A DNA stretch of 64,000 bases, taken from contig NC_060110.1 of the NCBI RefSeq assembly GCF_021155765.1, positions 18,312,001 through 18,376,000 on the forward strand, in the 5' to 3' direction. The notes under the pieces were generated by a model. It had not been told where the DNA came from. It did no database searches and saw nothing but the letters and a program-made list of their open reading frames with translations. The stretch's first letter is position 1; every line of letters starts with the position of its first letter. Position numbers and translations under genes: made by a program. Positions 62,287 through 64,000 of this stretch are shown piece by piece. The DNA comes from Diprion similis. Taxonomy: Eukaryota; Arthropoda; Insecta; Hymenoptera; Diprionidae.

Positions 62287-62794
62287 AATCGATTGTACAC
62301 TCGTCTGTATATCTATCCATTTATCTTTATATCTACTTATCGAATATCTACACCTTTAATGTACACCTATACGTACGATATAAATTACCTATAATCTATT
62401 GAAAATGAAATGAAGAAGTAAAAACGAAAACGGGGTAAGAGAATGAAAAAATAAAATAAAGGAACCAAAACCGTCGTCCGGATATAATTCTATGTGCGTG
62501 TGATGATATACGTGATACGAAACAAAACAAAAAAAAAAAAAAAAAAAAACTTGAAACACGTACGTAATAATTGATATTCGCCAGCGTAAATAATACTTCC
62601 ACGGAAAGTGTGAAGAAAAGAAAGATTGATTCGGTAATAAAAAAAAACAAAAACGAAAGGAGTTATCTATACATACAAACAAACACAAACACACTCGCAT
62701 GTATGTACGTATATAAAAATATATACATATATATGTATACATACATATATATATCAATTGTGGTGGCAGTGTATTAAATTAAAATTAGTGAATT
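60011..62794. other. Simple-repeat-rich 5' region of the right-edge gene
   Basis: It contains an AACGT pentanucleotide run (60398-60431), CAT and CAG trinucleotide runs (60510-60572), poly(A) tracts (61421-61441, 62529-62548), a TGAT/GATT run (62241-62284) and TATA/ACATA runs near 62700-62755. The last part is probably 5'UTR. No coding exon seen. Confidence 0.45.
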
Positions 62795-63842
62795 ATGCTG
62801 AAGTTTTTAACGCACAAGCTACGAACTCATTCGCTGAACGAGGATCCGAACCAGGAGAAGGTGAGTTACCTACATTAGAATTGACATTTATAACACGTTA
62901 ATTAAAACTACACGAGGCTGAAACTAGCAGCGAAACATTCTAACGTCCATTCCACTAAAGCGGTGAATTCCGAAAGTCAAAATTTTGTGAAACCACTTGA
63001 ACCCCCGAAGTTTTTCTAGAATTACAAGGATAACATTTTGGACAGGATATTTCTATTGCCAAAAGTTTGAGAGACACGTCAGGCCGCGAATTCTACCGCT
63101 AGTTTCAGCTTTATTAAAATTATATGTATCTCTGTATTCCTCTCTATCATCATTACGCGTGAAATTTCTCTTTATTATCCGTGAATAAACCCAACATCAA
63201 GAATATCGATCCTCTCTCATTTGCTCGACGATTATTTTACTCATTTTACATAGGAATCGAGTAGCATATCTATTATATGTACACGATATGTCCTTAAATG
63301 TATGCTCTATGTACATACATACATACATACATATATGACAAATGATAATACGAACGCGCGTGCGCGCGAGAAGATGAGAGAGAGAGAGAGAGAGAGAGAG
63401 AGGTGTAACCTTTGCCTTGCGAAGGTCACTACCGGTGACTCGTGCCAAAATGGCTGCTGCTGGTGCCGCATTATAGTAACGTTACGCCGGCGTGAGTGAG
63501 TTAAGCGGGTGGTCACTGGTTATGCATACATACAACGACAACTCTAGTGGGTTTGCCAATTTTCATGATACTTGCCGGGGACGATGAGTGGCGAGGATGC
63601 CGCGGCGGGAGGGGGGGGGGGGGGGTTAAGAAGGCCGATGCACAACATCGATATTATGTACATATACATTGTACATAATAACGGTGATATATTTGTCTCG
63701 TTATCACTCGCCGCATGCAGATTATCAGATTTATCACTAATTAGTTGGTGTTCGTTTTATGTATTTCAGAGCGACGATGATCACGACTCGGGAACTGAGT
63801 CCGACGATGAGCTGCAGGTCAGGATCGAGGAACCTTCCAGCT
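62795..63842 (+). CDS. Partial gene: first two coding exons, family not recognised
   Basis: Exon 1 (62795-62860) starts MLKFLTHKLRTHSLNEDPNQ and ends at a GTGAGT donor. Exon 2 (63770-63842) follows a TTTCAG acceptor in phase 0, reads SDDDHDSGTESDDELQVRIE, and ends one base into a codon at a GTAAGT donor. The 46 residues are a basic amphipathic start followed by a strongly acidic Ser/Asp stretch with casein kinase 2-like sites. I do not recognise the protein, and the remaining exons lie to the right of the window. The long CpG-rich region upstream and the 909-bp first coding intron suggest a large, regulated gene (inference). Confidence 0.6.
62861..63769 (+). other. Intron 1 of the right-edge gene
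   Basis: It holds an ACAT run (63316-63333), a GA microsatellite (63376-63402) and a poly-G run near 63610-63624. No other feature seen. Confidence 0.5.
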
Positions 63843-64000
63843 GTAAGTCTTATATACCCTTTTTAATTGAACGATTGGATTTATTTATATGATACATGCA
63901 TACCGTGTACGTTGAATTACTGTTTTTCAATTTATATTTCTTACACGTGTTGTACGGAATTACGAATTGCGCCACTTGGCGTGGTGTGAAGTCTACGATG
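63843..64000 (+). other. Start of intron 2 of the right-edge gene
   Basis: The sequence begins with a GTAAGT donor and has no further exon before the window ends. Confidence 0.45.

Overview
The window is AT-rich, intron-rich animal DNA. Gene content (saxophone-type BMP receptor, Rae1, GMPPA, an XK-related protein), small introns and dense foldback/MITE elements point to an insect. A hymenopteran such as a sawfly is my best guess, but the sequence does not prove it. No bacterial, organellar or CRISPR features were seen. All genes below were assembled by hand from exon reading frames, GT/AG splice sites and intron phases; none was checked against a database.

Layout. (1) 1-733, minus: the 5' part of an unidentified charged protein that runs off the left edge. 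(2) About 2.9-32.8 kb, minus: a tandem array of three single-pass receptors, each with a signal peptide, an ectodomain of several exons, one membrane span and a cytoplasmic SEFIR domain, i.e. IL-17-receptor-like genes. Copies A (3138-8815) and B (14246-23150) are a recent segmental duplication. Copy C (27485-32824) is older and diverged. All three have nine coding exons with the same intron phases and are open throughout (514, 513 and 545 aa). Between A and B the cytoplasmic half is almost unchanged while the ectodomain exons differ strongly. Copy B carries several insertions absent from A, so A shows approximate empty sites. (3) 34.1-34.8 kb, plus: a small gene of unclear identity (perhaps TAF1A-like), divergent from copy C. 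(4) 36.4-39.7 kb, minus: a saxophone/ACVR1-class type I TGF-beta-family receptor of 593 aa in which the glycine loop, the catalytic-loop Asn and the DFG Gly are altered, suggesting a pseudokinase. (5) 39.7-42.3 kb: intergenic, with palindromic MITEs. (6) 42.3-43.9 kb, minus: Rae1, head to head with (7) GMPPA (44.5-46.6 kb, plus). (8) 48.15-52.2 kb, plus: an XK-related membrane protein of 839 aa with a short upstream ORF. (9) 52.2-62.8 kb: no supported coding gene; the right half (57.3-60.4 kb) is GC/CpG-rich and full of simple repeats, like a promoter/5'UTR region, leading into (10) the first two coding exons of an unidentified gene leaving at the right edge.

The most interesting system is the receptor cluster: an insect locus where IL-17R-type receptors appear to be duplicating and diversifying their extracellular face while the signalling domain is kept constant. 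The degenerate Sax kinase is the second point worth testing.
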